Below are positions 52,341 through 61,655 of a DNA stretch of 64,000 nucleotides, in pieces. Position 1 is the first letter of the stretch. Each line of letters starts with the position of its first letter. Origin of the DNA: an uncultured bacterium (lineage in GTDB: Bacteria > Pseudomonadota > Alphaproteobacteria > Rhodospirillales > Rhodospirillaceae); contig CAISTS010000040.1 in NCBI GenBank assembly GCA_903888485.1, positions 96,389-160,388 on the forward strand, given 5' to 3'. The translations under genes were made by a program, and so were the position numbers. Below the pieces are notes generated by a model. That model ran no database searches. It was given only the letters and a program-made list of their open reading frames with translations, and was not told the origin of the DNA.

Positions 52341-52363
52341 TTTGAGATAGGGGCGGGCCTCGC

Positions 52364-53974
52364 CTAAAGCTGACTAAAGAAGTCGTTACCCTTGTCGTCC
52401 ACGACGATGAAGGCCGGGAAGTCTTCGACCTCGATTTTCCACACGGCTTCCATTCCGAGTTCGGGGTACTCCAGCACTTCGACCTTGCGGATGGAGTTCT
52501 CGGCCAGCAGCGCTGCGGCGCCGCCGATGGAGCCCAAGTAGAAGCCGCCGTGTTTCTTGCAGGCTTCGGTGACGGCCTTGGAGCGGTTGCCCTTGGCGAG
52601 CATCACCATGGAGCCGCCGTGGGCCTGGAATTCATCGACGTACGAATCCATGCGGCCTGCGGTCGTGGGACCAAAGGCACCCGAGGCGTAACCCTTCGGC
52701 GTCTTGGCCGGGCCGGCGTAGTACACCGGGTAATTCTTGATGTAGTCGGGCAGGCCTTCGCCTTTGTCGATGCGCTCTTTGAGCTTGGCGTGCGCGATGT
52801 CGCGCGCGACCACCATGGGGCCCGACAGCGAAACGCGGGTCTTGGTGGGGTACTTGGAAAGGATGGCGCGGATCTCGCTCATGGGCTTGTTGAGGTCGAT
52901 CTTCACCACGTCGCCGGACAATTTCTCACTCTTGATGTCGGGCATGTAGAGCGCCGGGTTCGTTTCGAGCTGCTCGAGATAGACACCGTCCTTGCTGATC
53001 TTGGCCAGCACCTGGCGGTCCGCCGAGCACGACACGCCGATGCCCACCGGCACAGATGCGCCGTGGCGCGGCAGGCGGATCACACGCACATCGTGGCAGA
53101 AGTACTTGCCGCCGAACTGCGCGCCAATACCAATGGTGCGCGTCATTTCGAGGACCTGCTGTTCCATCTCGACGTCGCGGAAGGCCTGGCCGGCGTTGCC
53201 GCCCTTGGTGGGCAGGCCGTCGAGGTAACGCGACGAGGCCAGCTTGACGGTCTTCAAGGTCATCTCGGCCGAGAGGCCGCCGATGACGATGGCGAGGTGG
53301 TAGGGCGGACAGGCCGAGGTGCCGAGGCTTTTGACTTCTTCTTCCAGGAATTTCTTGAGGCCCGCCGGGTTGAGCACGGCCTTGGTCTTCTGGAACAGGT
53401 AGGTCTTGTTGGCCGAGCCGCCGCCCTTGGCCATGAACATGAATTTGTAAGTGTCGCCGGGCACGGCGAAAAGGTCGATCTGGGCCGGCAGGTTGTTGCC
53501 AGTGTTCTTCTCTTCGAACAGCGAGGTGGGCGACATCTGCGAATAGCGCAGGTTCAGTTTCTGGTAGGCCTCCGCCACGCCCGCCGTGAGCGCCACGGCA
53601 TCATCGCCTTCCGTCCAGATGTTCTGGCCCTTCTTGCCCATTATGATGGCCGTGCCAGTGTCCTGGCACATGGGCAGCACGAAGCCGGCCGAGATGTTGG
53701 CATTCTTGAGGAGCTCGAGCGCGACGAACCGGTCGTTGGACGAGGCCTCGGGGTCCTCCATGATCGCCTTGAGTTGGGCGAGGTGACCGGGGCGGAGCAG
53801 GTGCGAGAGGTCGCGGAAGCCTTCGGCGGTCAGCTTCGTAATGGCGTCGGGCGCCACCACGACGATGTCTTGCCCGCGGAATTTCTCGACCGCCACGCCA
53901 TCGCTGGACAGCTTGCGGTAGGGCGTCGGGTCATGGGCAAGGGGGAAAACTTCGGCGAAGGCTGCGTCGAGCAT
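52364..53974 (-). CDS. Class I fumarate hydratase (iron-sulfur)
   Basis: 536 residues, the fused alpha-beta form. The N-terminal half contains [20 protein letters not shown] (cluster Cys) and [20 protein letters not shown], with [20 protein letters not shown] carrying another Cys. The C-terminal half contains [60 protein letters not shown] and [20 protein letters not shown]. It converts fumarate to malate and is oxygen-sensitive. It is unrelated in fold to the neighbouring FumC. FumA, FumB and a general class I name cannot be told apart here, so no symbol is given. Confidence 0.95.
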   Translation of the reverse strand: MLDAAFAEVFPLAHDPTPYRKLSSDGVAVEKFRGQDIVVVAPDAITKLTAEGFRDLSHLLRPGHLAQLKAIMEDPEASSNDRFVALELLKNANISAGFVLPMCQDTGTAIIMGKKGQNIWTEGDDAVALTAGVAEAYQKLNLRYSQMSPTSLFEEKNTGNNLPAQIDLFAVPGDTYKFMFMAKGGGSANKTYLFQKTKAVLNPAGLKKFLEEEVKSLGTSACPPYHLAIVIGGLSAEMTLKTVKLASSRYLDGLPTKGGNAGQAFRDVEMEQQVLEMTRTIGIGAQFGGKYFCHDVRVIRLPRHGASVPVGIGVSCSADRQVLAKISKDGVYLEQLETNPALYMPDIKSEKLSGDVVKIDLNKPMSEIRAILSKYPTKTRVSLSGPMVVARDIAHAKLKERIDKGEGLPDYIKNYPVYYAGPAKTPKGYASGAFGPTTAGRMDSYVDEFQAHGGSMVMLAKGNRSKAVTEACKKHGGFYLGSIGGAAALLAENSIRKVEVLEYPELGMEAVWKIEVEDFPAFIVVDDKGNDFFSQL

Positions 53975-54062
53975 GGGAGCGTCCGTGCAATTGTATGGTG
54001 CGGGATTATAGAGCAGCCGGCGGGGCGGGCGCCAATTCTTGCGGCCCTACCTTTTCCCGGCG

Positions 54063-54632
54063 CTACTTTTTCCGGAAGGCGTCCAGGGTGACGACCTTGC
54101 CCGTGGCGTCGCCGGTGTCCTCCGGGACAGCGGCGAGCGGTGCGGCGGTCTTGCGGCTGCCGCTCTTAAGGCGCTGAGAAACCTTCGCGGAATCGACCGG
54201 CAGGATGTCGTTGATCGGCGGATCGGTCGCATCGTCATCCGCCTCGGCGTCCTCGTCGGCGCCGGAACGCTCCTCGAATTCCACGTGAAATTGCAGGCCA
54301 AATTTGGCATGCGGGTCGGCAAAGGCCGTCACCGCCGCGAAGGGGACCGACAGCCGCTGGCTGACGCTATTGAAGGACAGCGTGATCTCGAAATGATCTT
54401 CGTACACCTGCAGGTCCCAGAACTGGTGCTGCAGGACAATTGTCATTTCATTGGGATGGAGCGCTTTGAGACTCGGTGCAATCTGCACGCCCGGGGCGGT
54501 GGTGTCGAAGGTGATGTAGAAGTGGTGCGCGCCCGGCAACCCCTGCGCCGCAGTAATTCTGAGCGCTTGACGCAATACGCCGCGGAGCGCGTCTTCGACC
54601 ATGCGTTCGTAGCTGAGTGAGGTGATATCCAT
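54063..54632 (-). CDS. sspB: ClpXP adaptor SspB (alphaproteobacterial type)
   Basis: 189 residues. SspB binds the tmRNA-encoded tag and delivers tagged proteins to ClpXP. It begins MDITSLSYERMVEDALRGVL. The Sm-like core is HHFYITFDTTAPGVQIAPSL, MTIVLQHQFWDLQVYEDHFE and ITLSFNSVSQRLSVPFAAVT, then FADPHAKFGLQFHVEFEE. A disordered acidic linker follows and the C-terminal tail (TGKVVTLDAFRKK) matches the ClpX-tethering region. It lies directly downstream of ssrA on the same strand. Confidence 0.92.
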   Translation of the reverse strand: MDITSLSYERMVEDALRGVLRQALRITAAQGLPGAHHFYITFDTTAPGVQIAPSLKALHPNEMTIVLQHQFWDLQVYEDHFEITLSFNSVSQRLSVPFAAVTAFADPHAKFGLQFHVEFEERSGADEDAEADDDATDPPINDILPVDSAKVSQRLKSGSRKTAAPLAAVPEDTGDATGKVVTLDAFRKK

Positions 54633-54810
54633 ATTCGGTCTTCAATGCACCGCGGGGCCGCGCGGCGCGGCTTTACTGTCAGCGAATTCAATTCGTGATA
54701 GGCGCATTCTCCCCGGGACGGAAGAAAGGTTCAATCGAATTGTCACGCGCGACTCCACAGGAATTGCACGCACTGTGGGAACAATTTGCGAGCGTCGGAC
54801 GAAGGTGGAG

Positions 54811-55122
54811 AGAAAGTGGGGGGCTTCTGTTGCCCGGTGCCCCCCGAACCGCGTTTTAGACGTATATTACCTAGCGGCCGTTAGGCAGCGAGGCGGACGT
54901 CCGAAACGAGTGCAACGTTGTCGTTGGCACTTTTAGATATGACCCGATAACGGTGGTATCATGCCGGGAACAACTACTATCTTTATTGCGCACGTCGAGC
55001 CTAATTCGCCCCCATAAACCACCTGATAAAATCAGGAGAAAATGGTGGAGGCGCCGGGTACTGCCCCCGGGTCCGTTACGCCTATGCCACAGCAGGTTTA
55101 GCGCCATAGCCGCTTGCGCGGC
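54811..55122 (-). ncRNA. ssrA: tmRNA, circularly permuted (two-piece) form
   Basis: It rescues stalled ribosomes. Transcribed leftward, the acceptor piece comes first: T-arm CCGGG-GGCAGTA-CCCGG, then CGCCTCCACCA with CCA encoded, ending at 55043. A 29-nt spacer with a 6-bp hairpin follows (55042-55014). The coding piece starts at 55013 with GGGGGCGAATTAGGCTCGACG. Its GGGGGCG pairs with CGCCTCC as a 7-bp acceptor stem whose third pair is G-U, the alanine identity signal. The tag frame is 54928-54881. A 7-bp GC hairpin (54845-54818) is near the 3' end. The outer ends are approximate: the 5' end is from the promoter, the 3' end from the hairpin. Confidence 0.93.
54881..54928 (-). other. tmRNA proteolysis-tag coding frame
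   Basis: This frame in the coding piece reads ANDNVALVSDVRLAA followed by TAA. The ANDN start is common in alphaproteobacterial tags and contacts SspB; the LAA end is the ClpX degron. Fifteen residues is slightly longer than the 10-residue E. coli tag. Confidence 0.9.
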
Positions 55123-55128
55123 GCCACT

Positions 55129-55157
55129 AATATAGGGCGCTTTGGCCAAGATTGCCA
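55129..55157 (-). promoter_or_regulatory. Putative ssrA promoter
   Basis: On the reverse strand, TGGCAA (55157-55152) and TATATT (55134-55129) are 17 bases apart. Transcription would begin near 55122, just upstream of the tmRNA acceptor piece. The -10 element is good and the -35 element is weak. Confidence 0.5.
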
Positions 55158-55194
55158 CCTACCGAGTGCCCGCACGTAGCGGTATAAAAGACCC

Positions 55195-55989
55195 ATGCAA
55201 CAATACCTTGATCTACTTGACCACGTTCTACGCACAGGTGTGAAAAAGTCCGACCGCACCGGCACCGGCACGCTCTCGGTTTTTGGCCACCAGATGCGCT
55301 TTGATTTGGCGGCCGGCTTTCCGCTGCTCACCACCAAGAAGCTGCACTTCAAATCGATCGCATACGAGTTGCTGTGGCTCCTCAAGGGCGACACCAACAT
55401 CGCCTATCTGAAGGAGCACGGCGTTTCCATCTGGGACGAATGGGCCGACGAGAACGGCGACCTTGGACCGGTTTACGGTAAGCAGTGGCGGTCATGGCCG
55501 TCGCCTGACGGGCGTCCCATCGATCAGATCGCCAATGTCGTGAACTCGATTCTCACCAAGCCCGACAGCCGGCGGCACATCGTCTCGGCCTGGAACCCGG
55601 CCGAGGTCGATGACATGGCGCTGCCCCCGTGCCACACCATGTTCCAGTTCTATGTGGGTGATGGCAAGCTGTCCTGCCAACTGTACCAACGCAGCGGCGA
55701 TATCTTCCTGGGCGTGCCTTACAACATCGCCTCATATGCGTTGCTGACGATGATGGTGGCGCAGGTGACCGGTCTCAAATCTGGCGAATTCATCCACACC
55801 CTCGGCGATGCGCACCTTTATTCGAACCACGTCGAGCAGGCGCACATCCAGCTGTCGCGCCAGCCGCGTCCCTTGCCGACCATGCGAATCAATCCAGCGG
55901 TGAAGGATATCTTCGGCTTCAGCTACGCCGATTTCACCCTAGAGAACTACAATCCCCATCCGCACATCGCGGCCAAGGTTGCAGTCTAA
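55195..55989 (+). CDS. thyA: Thymidylate synthase ThyA
   Basis: 264 residues, identical in length to E. coli ThyA. It makes dTMP from dUMP with methylene-THF. The N-terminal Arg loop is [20 protein letters not shown]. The catalytic Cys146 is in [52 protein letters not shown] and the C-terminus [14 protein letters not shown] follow. It diverges from ssrA. folA, which regenerates THF from the DHF produced here, lies 0.5 kb downstream. Confidence 0.97.
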   Translation: MQQYLDLLDHVLRTGVKKSDRTGTGTLSVFGHQMRFDLAAGFPLLTTKKLHFKSIAYELLWLLKGDTNIAYLKEHGVSIWDEWADENGDLGPVYGKQWRSWPSPDGRPIDQIANVVNSILTKPDSRRHIVSAWNPAEVDDMALPPCHTMFQFYVGDGKLSCQLYQRSGDIFLGVPYNIASYALLTMMVAQVTGLKSGEFIHTLGDAHLYSNHVEQAHIQLSRQPRPLPTMRINPAVKDIFGFSYADFTLENYNPHPHIAAKVAV

Positions 55990-55997
55990 GAAAAGAA

Positions 55998-56025
55998 AAA
56001 AGCGGACCCCGAAGGGTCCGCTTTT
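55998..56025. terminator. Bidirectional terminator between thyA and the convergent gene
   Basis: AAAAGCGGACCC and GGGTCCGCTTTT form a perfect 12-bp stem around CGAA (55998-56009 with 56014-56025). T-rich tracts lie on both strands, and further A-runs precede it. It stops thyA and the converging small gene. Confidence 0.8.
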
Positions 56026-56054
56026 CGACATCCCCGCGTGACGGGCGCGGGCGA

Positions 56055-56342
56055 TTACTTCTTTTTGCCTTTGGCGGCGTAAGCGTCGATCACCGTCTCA
56101 AAGCCCTTCTGAGCGGCGTTGAATTCTTCGACGGCGCACTTGTTGAACTTGGCGAAGGCCGCCTGGTATTCGTCGAACGCAGACGCGAGCGTGTCCATTT
56201 CCTTGCTGGCGAGCGCCGTACCGTCAGCCGGGATATCCGGCGGGTTCGGGATCGCACCGCACTTGGAGGGGGCAGCGTAAGCGCCGCCGGACAGCATCAT
56301 GACTGCGGCCAGGAGGCCGGTGATTTTGGTGATACGGTTCAT
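56055..56342 (-). CDS. Small secreted hypothetical protein
   Basis: 95 residues. Signal peptide ITGLLAAVMMLSGGAYAAPS, probably cleaved after AYA. The mature part has two Cys residues (SKCGAIP and FNKCAVEEF) and an amphipathic helix (LASAFDEYQAAFAKFNKCAV), ending in a basic KKK tail. It is predicted to be periplasmic. I do not recognise the family. It shares the terminator with thyA and has a 161-base gap to folA. Confidence 0.7.
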   Translation of the reverse strand: MNRITKITGLLAAVMMLSGGAYAAPSKCGAIPNPPDIPADGTALASKEMDTLASAFDEYQAAFAKFNKCAVEEFNAAQKGFETVIDAYAAKGKKK

Positions 56343-56503
56343 CGAGAATTATCTCCCTGCCGACCTGTGATTGTGATTCGAAACGCCATACTGGTATATC
56401 CTAACGACGCACCCATCAAGTGCAACATGCGATTTTTTGGCGGCGTCAGGACCTATATCATCCCTCAATTGCGTCGAATATATGCTGAGACCGCGCCAAA
56501 CCT

Positions 56504-57049
56504 ATGGCCGCTGATAACATCCCCGCGAGCCCCGAGACAATGGAAAAACCGCCCTTGCGCGTGACCTTCGTCATTGCCCGCGCCGACAACGGCGTCATCG
56601 GCAGGGACGGCAAACTGCCGTGGCACATCCCGGCGGACCTGCAATTCTTCAAGCGCGTGACGCTGGGCAAGCCGGTGATCATGGGACGTAAGACATTCCA
56701 GTCCATTGGCCGGCCGTTACCCCGGCGCACCAACATCGTCATTACACGCGATACCGCCTGGCAGGCGCCGGGCGTTGTCGTGGCGCACGACGTTCCTACG
56801 GCTTTTGCGCTGGCCTATGAGGATGCGCACCGCACTGGCGCGGACGAAATCGCGGTGATCGGCGGGGCCGATGTCTATCGCCAGACGCTCGCAAAAGCCC
56901 AGCGCATCTATCTGACCGAAGTTCACCGCCCCTTTGACGGTGACACGGTGCTCGATCTCGACCTCGCCGGCTGGCGCGAAGTTTCGCGCGAGCGTCACGC
57001 CGCCGAGGGCGATGCGCCCGCCTTCAGTTTTGTCGTCTACGAACGCTAG
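56504..57049 (+). CDS. folA: Dihydrofolate reductase FolA
   Basis: 181 residues; type I. RVTFVIARADNGVIGRDGKL, PWHIPADLQFFKRVTLGKPV, IMGRKTFQSIGRPLPRRTNI and EIAVIGGADVYRQTLAKAQR are the standard motifs, ending in the DLAGWREVSR segment. It reduces DHF to THF, completing the thymidylate cycle with ThyA. The N-terminus (MAADNIPASPETMEKPP) is ~15 residues longer than usual; Met13 is an alternative start. It converges with the first serine protease, with 2 bases between the stops. Confidence 0.95.
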   Translation: MAADNIPASPETMEKPPLRVTFVIARADNGVIGRDGKLPWHIPADLQFFKRVTLGKPVIMGRKTFQSIGRPLPRRTNIVITRDTAWQAPGVVVAHDVPTAFALAYEDAHRTGADEIAVIGGADVYRQTLAKAQRIYLTEVHRPFDGDTVLDLDLAGWREVSRERHAAEGDAPAFSFVVYER

Positions 57050-57051
57050 TT

Positions 57052-59079
57052 TTACTGCTGAACGAGCGCACAGCTCGTCGACATGTCGGTGGTCACGCCT
57101 GCGACCAGGTTGTTGACCAGGTGCTGCATGTAGCCTGTGAAACCGCCACCGGCGCGGATATTGTAGTGATAATCGCCCGCCGGCGTGAAATTGCCCCCGC
57201 TCTCGATGGTCGAGATACCGAGCACAAGCTGGCTGTTGGCCGGGATCGACGCCGTGGTGTAGGTGCCGCGCAGGCTGCCGGACTGGCCGCTGTAAATCGA
57301 CAGCGGCACCTGCATCGCCGAAGCGCTGGTGTTGTGGACGACAATCGCGGACGGGTATCCATAGGTCAGGAGCGACGAATGCACGTTGATCAACGTCGTG
57401 CCGTCGGTGGCCTGGCCGCTGCAGGTGCTGATGTTGCTGAGCGTGGCATCTGCCTTGCGGAAGATGGCGTTCTGGAACGTGCCCGGGAATGTCGAGCGCA
57501 CGGAGATCGAATAGACCATCGGTTTGGTGAAGGTGCCGCTGGCGCCGTTCTCGATGTCGGTCAGCGAATATTGGCGCGAACTGCGCGCGGGTAGGGTCGG
57601 GCTGGTCCAGGTGGCCAGCACGTTGCCGCTGGCGGCGTCGGCGAGGGTGACATCGACTGTGCCCGACGAAGTCCCGGAATTATAGAAGCGCAGGAATGAC
57701 GCGACGCTGGGCTGCGTCGAGCCGAACACCGATGCGACGCGCAGGCCCGAGACCGAGCCGGTCGCGGTGCTGCCCGGCGTCCAGCTGACCCAGCCGCTGA
57801 GCAGGGATTGATTCCAGGAATCGTACCAGGGCCCGCCGGCGTAATCGTCGAGGTCGCCGCCGTAGGACAGGACACCTACGAGATAGCGCTGATTGTTGCT
57901 GGACGCGTAGATAAAGGGACCGCCCGAGTTGCCGCCCGAAGCGTCGACCGCAAACTCACGCACGTGGTCGGTGCGATAATCGTCGAAAGAATCCTGCGTC
58001 TCGTTGCCGAGGTCGGCGTACTGGCCGTAGTTGTTGTTGTCCCCGTTGATAGTGCCGGGATAGCCGACACTGGTGACCGGCGAGCTGGAGCTGCCGTAGA
58101 GCACCGGCATGAAAGTGCTTGTGTGGGTGAACGGCGTGCGAAATTCGATAGCCGCAAGGTCGTGACGATAGTCGCTGATGAAGTAGGACTCCTCACCGGA
58201 CATCTGCACCCACTGGGCCGTGGTCTGCAGGTACTGCACGTCGCTTTTGACGCCGTAGGGACGCACCGGGTTGTTGTCCTTCGGCGCGACCTGGGTCTGC
58301 CCCGGGTAGATGCGCACTGAAGTGACGTAACCGCCGCGGTCGTTGTTGTGAATGCAATGCCCGGCCGTCAGCACGACGTAGGGGCTCACCAAGACTCCGC
58401 TGCAGCGGAAGTTCGATCCGCTGGGATAGGTGACCGAAACGTAAGCGACGATGTTCCAGGGATAGCTTTGCGTGTCTGCGATCTGCTCGCGGTCTTCCGC
58501 GCCCAGGGTATCGGGCGCTTCGCTGCGTTCCGCCGGGGCGGCGAGGCGTCTGGGGCGTTCCTTGGCCGGTACGCTGGTTTGCGAGCCGTCAAAGGACCTC
58601 GTCGCGGGCACGGGCGGAAGGTCGGGCGCGGCCTCGCGCGGACGCTCGGTGCCCGGTGCGATCTTACGTAAACGTTTCAAGGGTTCGGGCTGCACGTTGT
58701 CGGGTTCGACGACATCGGGTGTTGCTTGATTCCGCTCCGCATCGGACGCCGTCGGCGCGCCTACGGCAAATGAATCGAGGAGGAAGTTGCGCGCTTCGCC
58801 CGCCGTGAGTTGGCGCGGGGATGGACGCATTAGCGCAATGCAGCCGAGTTTCTCGCCGGCTGTACCCGCCACATACAACTCGTGCCACTCGTTGTAGGTG
58901 CCTTTGATGACCTGGCCGATGTGCCGGCTCGAGGCCGCCGTCGCAGCGGAAATCACGGCGCAGTCGTAGGATGACATGTCCGGCAATCGCGGCGCGCCTT
59001 GCGCAAAAGCGCTGGCGGCGGCGAAAGTGACGGACACGGCGAGGACGATCAGGCGCGCAGGCGAGGGGGATGGATGCAT
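57052..59079 (-). CDS. Secreted S1/glutamyl-endopeptidase-like serine protease, paralog 2
   Basis: 675 residues with signal peptide SPARLIVLAVSVTFAAASAF. An N-terminal region (to ~200) holds a small conserved domain (SSYDCAVISAATAASSRHIG, TYNEWHELYVAGTAGEKLGC) and a Pro-rich linker. The protease domain contains VVLTAGHCIHN (His241), YRHDLAAIEF (Asp307) and DASGGNSGGPF (Ser385). The last ~230 residues are beta-rich (SFLRFYNSGTSSGTVDVTLA, VYSISVRSTFPGTFQNAIFR, LINVHSSLLTYGYPSAIVVH). It is 161 bases downstream of a full-length paralog. The frame opens at 59139, but Met at 59079 begins the signal peptide. Confidence 0.87.
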   Translation of the reverse strand: MHPSPSPARLIVLAVSVTFAAASAFAQGAPRLPDMSSYDCAVISAATAASSRHIGQVIKGTYNEWHELYVAGTAGEKLGCIALMRPSPRQLTAGEARNFLLDSFAVGAPTASDAERNQATPDVVEPDNVQPEPLKRLRKIAPGTERPREAAPDLPPVPATRSFDGSQTSVPAKERPRRLAAPAERSEAPDTLGAEDREQIADTQSYPWNIVAYVSVTYPSGSNFRCSGVLVSPYVVLTAGHCIHNNDRGGYVTSVRIYPGQTQVAPKDNNPVRPYGVKSDVQYLQTTAQWVQMSGEESYFISDYRHDLAAIEFRTPFTHTSTFMPVLYGSSSSPVTSVGYPGTINGDNNNYGQYADLGNETQDSFDDYRTDHVREFAVDASGGNSGGPFIYASSNNQRYLVGVLSYGGDLDDYAGGPWYDSWNQSLLSGWVSWTPGSTATGSVSGLRVASVFGSTQPSVASFLRFYNSGTSSGTVDVTLADAASGNVLATWTSPTLPARSSRQYSLTDIENGASGTFTKPMVYSISVRSTFPGTFQNAIFRKADATLSNISTCSGQATDGTTLINVHSSLLTYGYPSAIVVHNTSASAMQVPLSIYSGQSGSLRGTYTTASIPANSQLVLGISTIESGGNFTPAGDYHYNIRAGGGFTGYMQHLVNNLVAGVTTDMSTSCALVQQ

Positions 59080-59240
59080 GGCCCCAAAATACTCCGTCAG
59101 CAAATCCTTCCCGCGCGCACTATAGAGACTTTCGCCCACCTTGGCGATACAGCCGCAGGTGAGAGGATCGCGGACGGTCAGGCTCCCATAATTTTGGGCG
59201 AAACTATGGAGCCTGATCGTGAAGAGATTGTGGCGCGCGA

Positions 59241-61307
59241 CTAGGGAGCAAGAGGGCAGGTCTCGGTCAGATCGGTGACCAGGCGCGCTGCCTTATTGTT
59301 GACCATGTGCTGAACATAGCCCGACAGCCCGCTCTCGGCGCGCAGATTGTATTGGTAGACGCCGCTTGGCGAGATCCCCGACATCTGCTCGATCGAACCG
59401 ACTGTCAGCAAGCGCTGGGAGTTGGGCGGGATCGAGATCGAGAACCCACCCAAACGGTTGCCGCTGGTGCCATCATAAACGCCAAAAGTTGGCGTGGTGG
59501 TGCTGGGCGAGGTGTTGTGGATCATCACGCCCGACGGATAGCCGTAGTCGAGCAGCGAGGAGTGCACGTTGATCAGCGTCGTCGTACTGCGCTCCTGAGC
59601 ATCGCAGGCAGAGATATTGGTGAGCGTGTTGTCGGTGCGGCGCCAGAGGATGTTCTGGAAGCTGCCGCTGAACGTGGGCCGCACCGAAACCGAGTACACC
59701 ATCGGCCGGGTGAACGCGTTTCCGGCGTTGGCCTCGATCTCGGCGATGGAGAACTGACGCGAGCTGCGCGCGGGCAAGGCCGGGCTGCGCCAGGTGGCGA
59801 GCATTTGCCCCGTCTCGTAGTCGGCGAGGGTGACGTCGACGGTGCCGGGGTTCGCCCCGCTGTTATAGAACCGCAGGTAAGAGATCATCTCGGGCTGCGC
59901 CGAGCTGAATACCGATGCGACGCGCAGGCCCGCGGTCGAGCCGGCGATGGTTTCCTTGCCCGGAACCCAGCTCACCCAGCTCGAGATCAGGCTCTGGTTC
60001 CAGGAGTCGTACCATGGACCGCCCGACTGATCGTCGAGCTCGTCGCCGTAGGACAGAGAGCCGACGAGATAACGCTGGCTGGTATAGGGATCGGTGTAGA
60101 AGAACGCGCCGCCCGAATTGCCGCCCGAAGCATCGACAGCGAATTCGCGCACGTGGTTGTAGCGATATGAATTGGTGGACCGCGACGTTTCGCCGCCCGA
60201 ATTCTGGTAGAGGCCGAAGTTGGTCTGACCGTTCACCTGGCCCGGATAACCCGCGCTGGTCACCGGCCCGGTGGTGCTGCTGTATAGCACCGGCATGAAG
60301 GTGCTGGTGTGCGTGAACGGCGTCTTGAACTGGATGGCCGCCGCGTCGTGGCGGTAGTCGGTGATTGAATAAGACTCCTTGCCCGAGACCTGCGCCCACT
60401 GCGCGGTGGTTTGCAGGGCGGAGACGTCGATCTTGGACGGATAGGGGCGCACCGCGCTGCCGTCGCCGAGGTTCTGCTGCCACTGGCCGGGATAGACGCG
60501 CAGCGAGGAGACGTAGCCGCCGCGGATATTGTTGTGGATGCAGTGGCCGGCGGTCAGCACCACATAGGGGCTGACGATGGTGGCGCTGCAGCGGAAGCTC
60601 GCGCCGCTAGGATATGTGACGACCAAGTAAGCCAGCGTGTTCCAGGGGTAGCCCTGGATGTTGGTGACGGCCACGCGGTCGTCGATGCCGGTGGTGGCCG
60701 GCGTGGCCATTTCGGCGGACTGCATCGGCGCGGTCTTGCGCATCAAATTAGCCGTCTCGGAGCCGTCGAAGATCTTGCTCGTCGGCACGGGCGGCGCATC
60801 GTTTCCGGGTGCGGGGCTGCGCGGAGTGATCTCACCGGCGGCCGCGGCCGGTTGGCTGAGATGCTTCAGCGGCTCGGCCGGAATGTTCAAAAGATCGGCG
60901 GTATCGCCGGTGGATTCCGGGGCGCTCGCAGTCGCGGCGCGACGGGCGTTCGGGTCGGGCGCTCCTACGGCAAGGGAGGCATTTAGGAACGCCGTGGCTT
61001 CTTCGCGCGACAACGACTTGGCGGTCGGGCGCAACAAGCCGATGCACACCAATCGTTGCGAATTGTCGGCGCCGGCATAGCTTTCGTACCATTCATGGTA
61101 CGTGCCCGTGATCACCTGGCCGACGTGACGCGTGCCCGTGGCCTGCGGTGCGCTCGCGCAATTATATGCGGAGAGATCCGGCAGGTGCGGCGCGCTATCG
61201 GCGTTCTGTGCAAAGGCGGAAATGTGCGTGAAGGCGGCGGCGGTGGCACCGAGCACAAACGCGCGGCGCATGCGAAGGAATCCGTCGCGAACGAAGGAAG
61301 AAAGCAT
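59241..61307 (-). CDS. Secreted S1/glutamyl-endopeptidase-like serine protease, paralog 1
   Basis: 688 residues. Signal peptide FVLGATAAAFTHISAFA; Met13 (61271) is an alternative start. Its layout matches paralog 2: SAYNCASAPQATGTRHVGQV and TYHEWYESYAGADNSQRLVC, a Pro-rich linker, then VVLTAGHCIHN (His255), YRHDAAAIQF (Asp321), DASGGNSGGAF (Ser398), and the same beta-rich C-terminal module (YLRFYNSGANPGTVDVTLAD, LINVHSSLLDYGYPSGVMIH). The catalytic triad is intact. The N-terminal region with paired Cys may be a propeptide, unproven. Confidence 0.87.
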   Translation of the reverse strand: MLSSFVRDGFLRMRRAFVLGATAAAFTHISAFAQNADSAPHLPDLSAYNCASAPQATGTRHVGQVITGTYHEWYESYAGADNSQRLVCIGLLRPTAKSLSREEATAFLNASLAVGAPDPNARRAATASAPESTGDTADLLNIPAEPLKHLSQPAAAAGEITPRSPAPGNDAPPVPTSKIFDGSETANLMRKTAPMQSAEMATPATTGIDDRVAVTNIQGYPWNTLAYLVVTYPSGASFRCSATIVSPYVVLTAGHCIHNNIRGGYVSSLRVYPGQWQQNLGDGSAVRPYPSKIDVSALQTTAQWAQVSGKESYSITDYRHDAAAIQFKTPFTHTSTFMPVLYSSTTGPVTSAGYPGQVNGQTNFGLYQNSGGETSRSTNSYRYNHVREFAVDASGGNSGGAFFYTDPYTSQRYLVGSLSYGDELDDQSGGPWYDSWNQSLISSWVSWVPGKETIAGSTAGLRVASVFSSAQPEMISYLRFYNSGANPGTVDVTLADYETGQMLATWRSPALPARSSRQFSIAEIEANAGNAFTRPMVYSVSVRPTFSGSFQNILWRRTDNTLTNISACDAQERSTTTLINVHSSLLDYGYPSGVMIHNTSPSTTTPTFGVYDGTSGNRLGGFSISIPPNSQRLLTVGSIEQMSGISPSGVYQYNLRAESGLSGYVQHMVNNKAARLVTDLTETCPLAP

Positions 61308-61655
61308 GGTGGTAGTACCCCAACGCTATCGCCCGCGACAGTCGGTCCCGCGACTGCCCAAGGCGTAAACTGTGACGAAAACCCCGCTGGCTAACCAACG
61401 CTCGAGCAACCGTGCTGGCTGCTTCAAAATTGCCTTCTGGCAATACCCGTAGTCTCAGCCCGTCATCATTTTGCCGTGCCGTGCCGTGCGCCGATGCGAC
61501 TTGGCCGGCTCTTGCGAACATCGCCTCTGCGATGCTCGTGATGCCATTGCGTGAAAATCCCCCGCAAACCTGCATGCATGCGAACTATGCCGCGCAGGTT
61601 CTTAAGCGACAGGAAAAGTTGCGAAGAAATACGCGGATTTACAGGATTGTAAGCG
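61308..61655. other. 348-bp intergenic region; no gene seen
   Basis: This lies between the mrp stop and the first serine-protease start, both on the reverse strand, so it should carry the protease promoter. I could not pick a reliable -35/-10 pair. No tRNA, terminator or convincing small gene was found. Confidence 0.45.

Noticed and set aside
54871..55158. A 95-codon reverse-strand frame
   Set aside because: It lies within ssrA, whose tag frame and acceptor stem explain the sequence.
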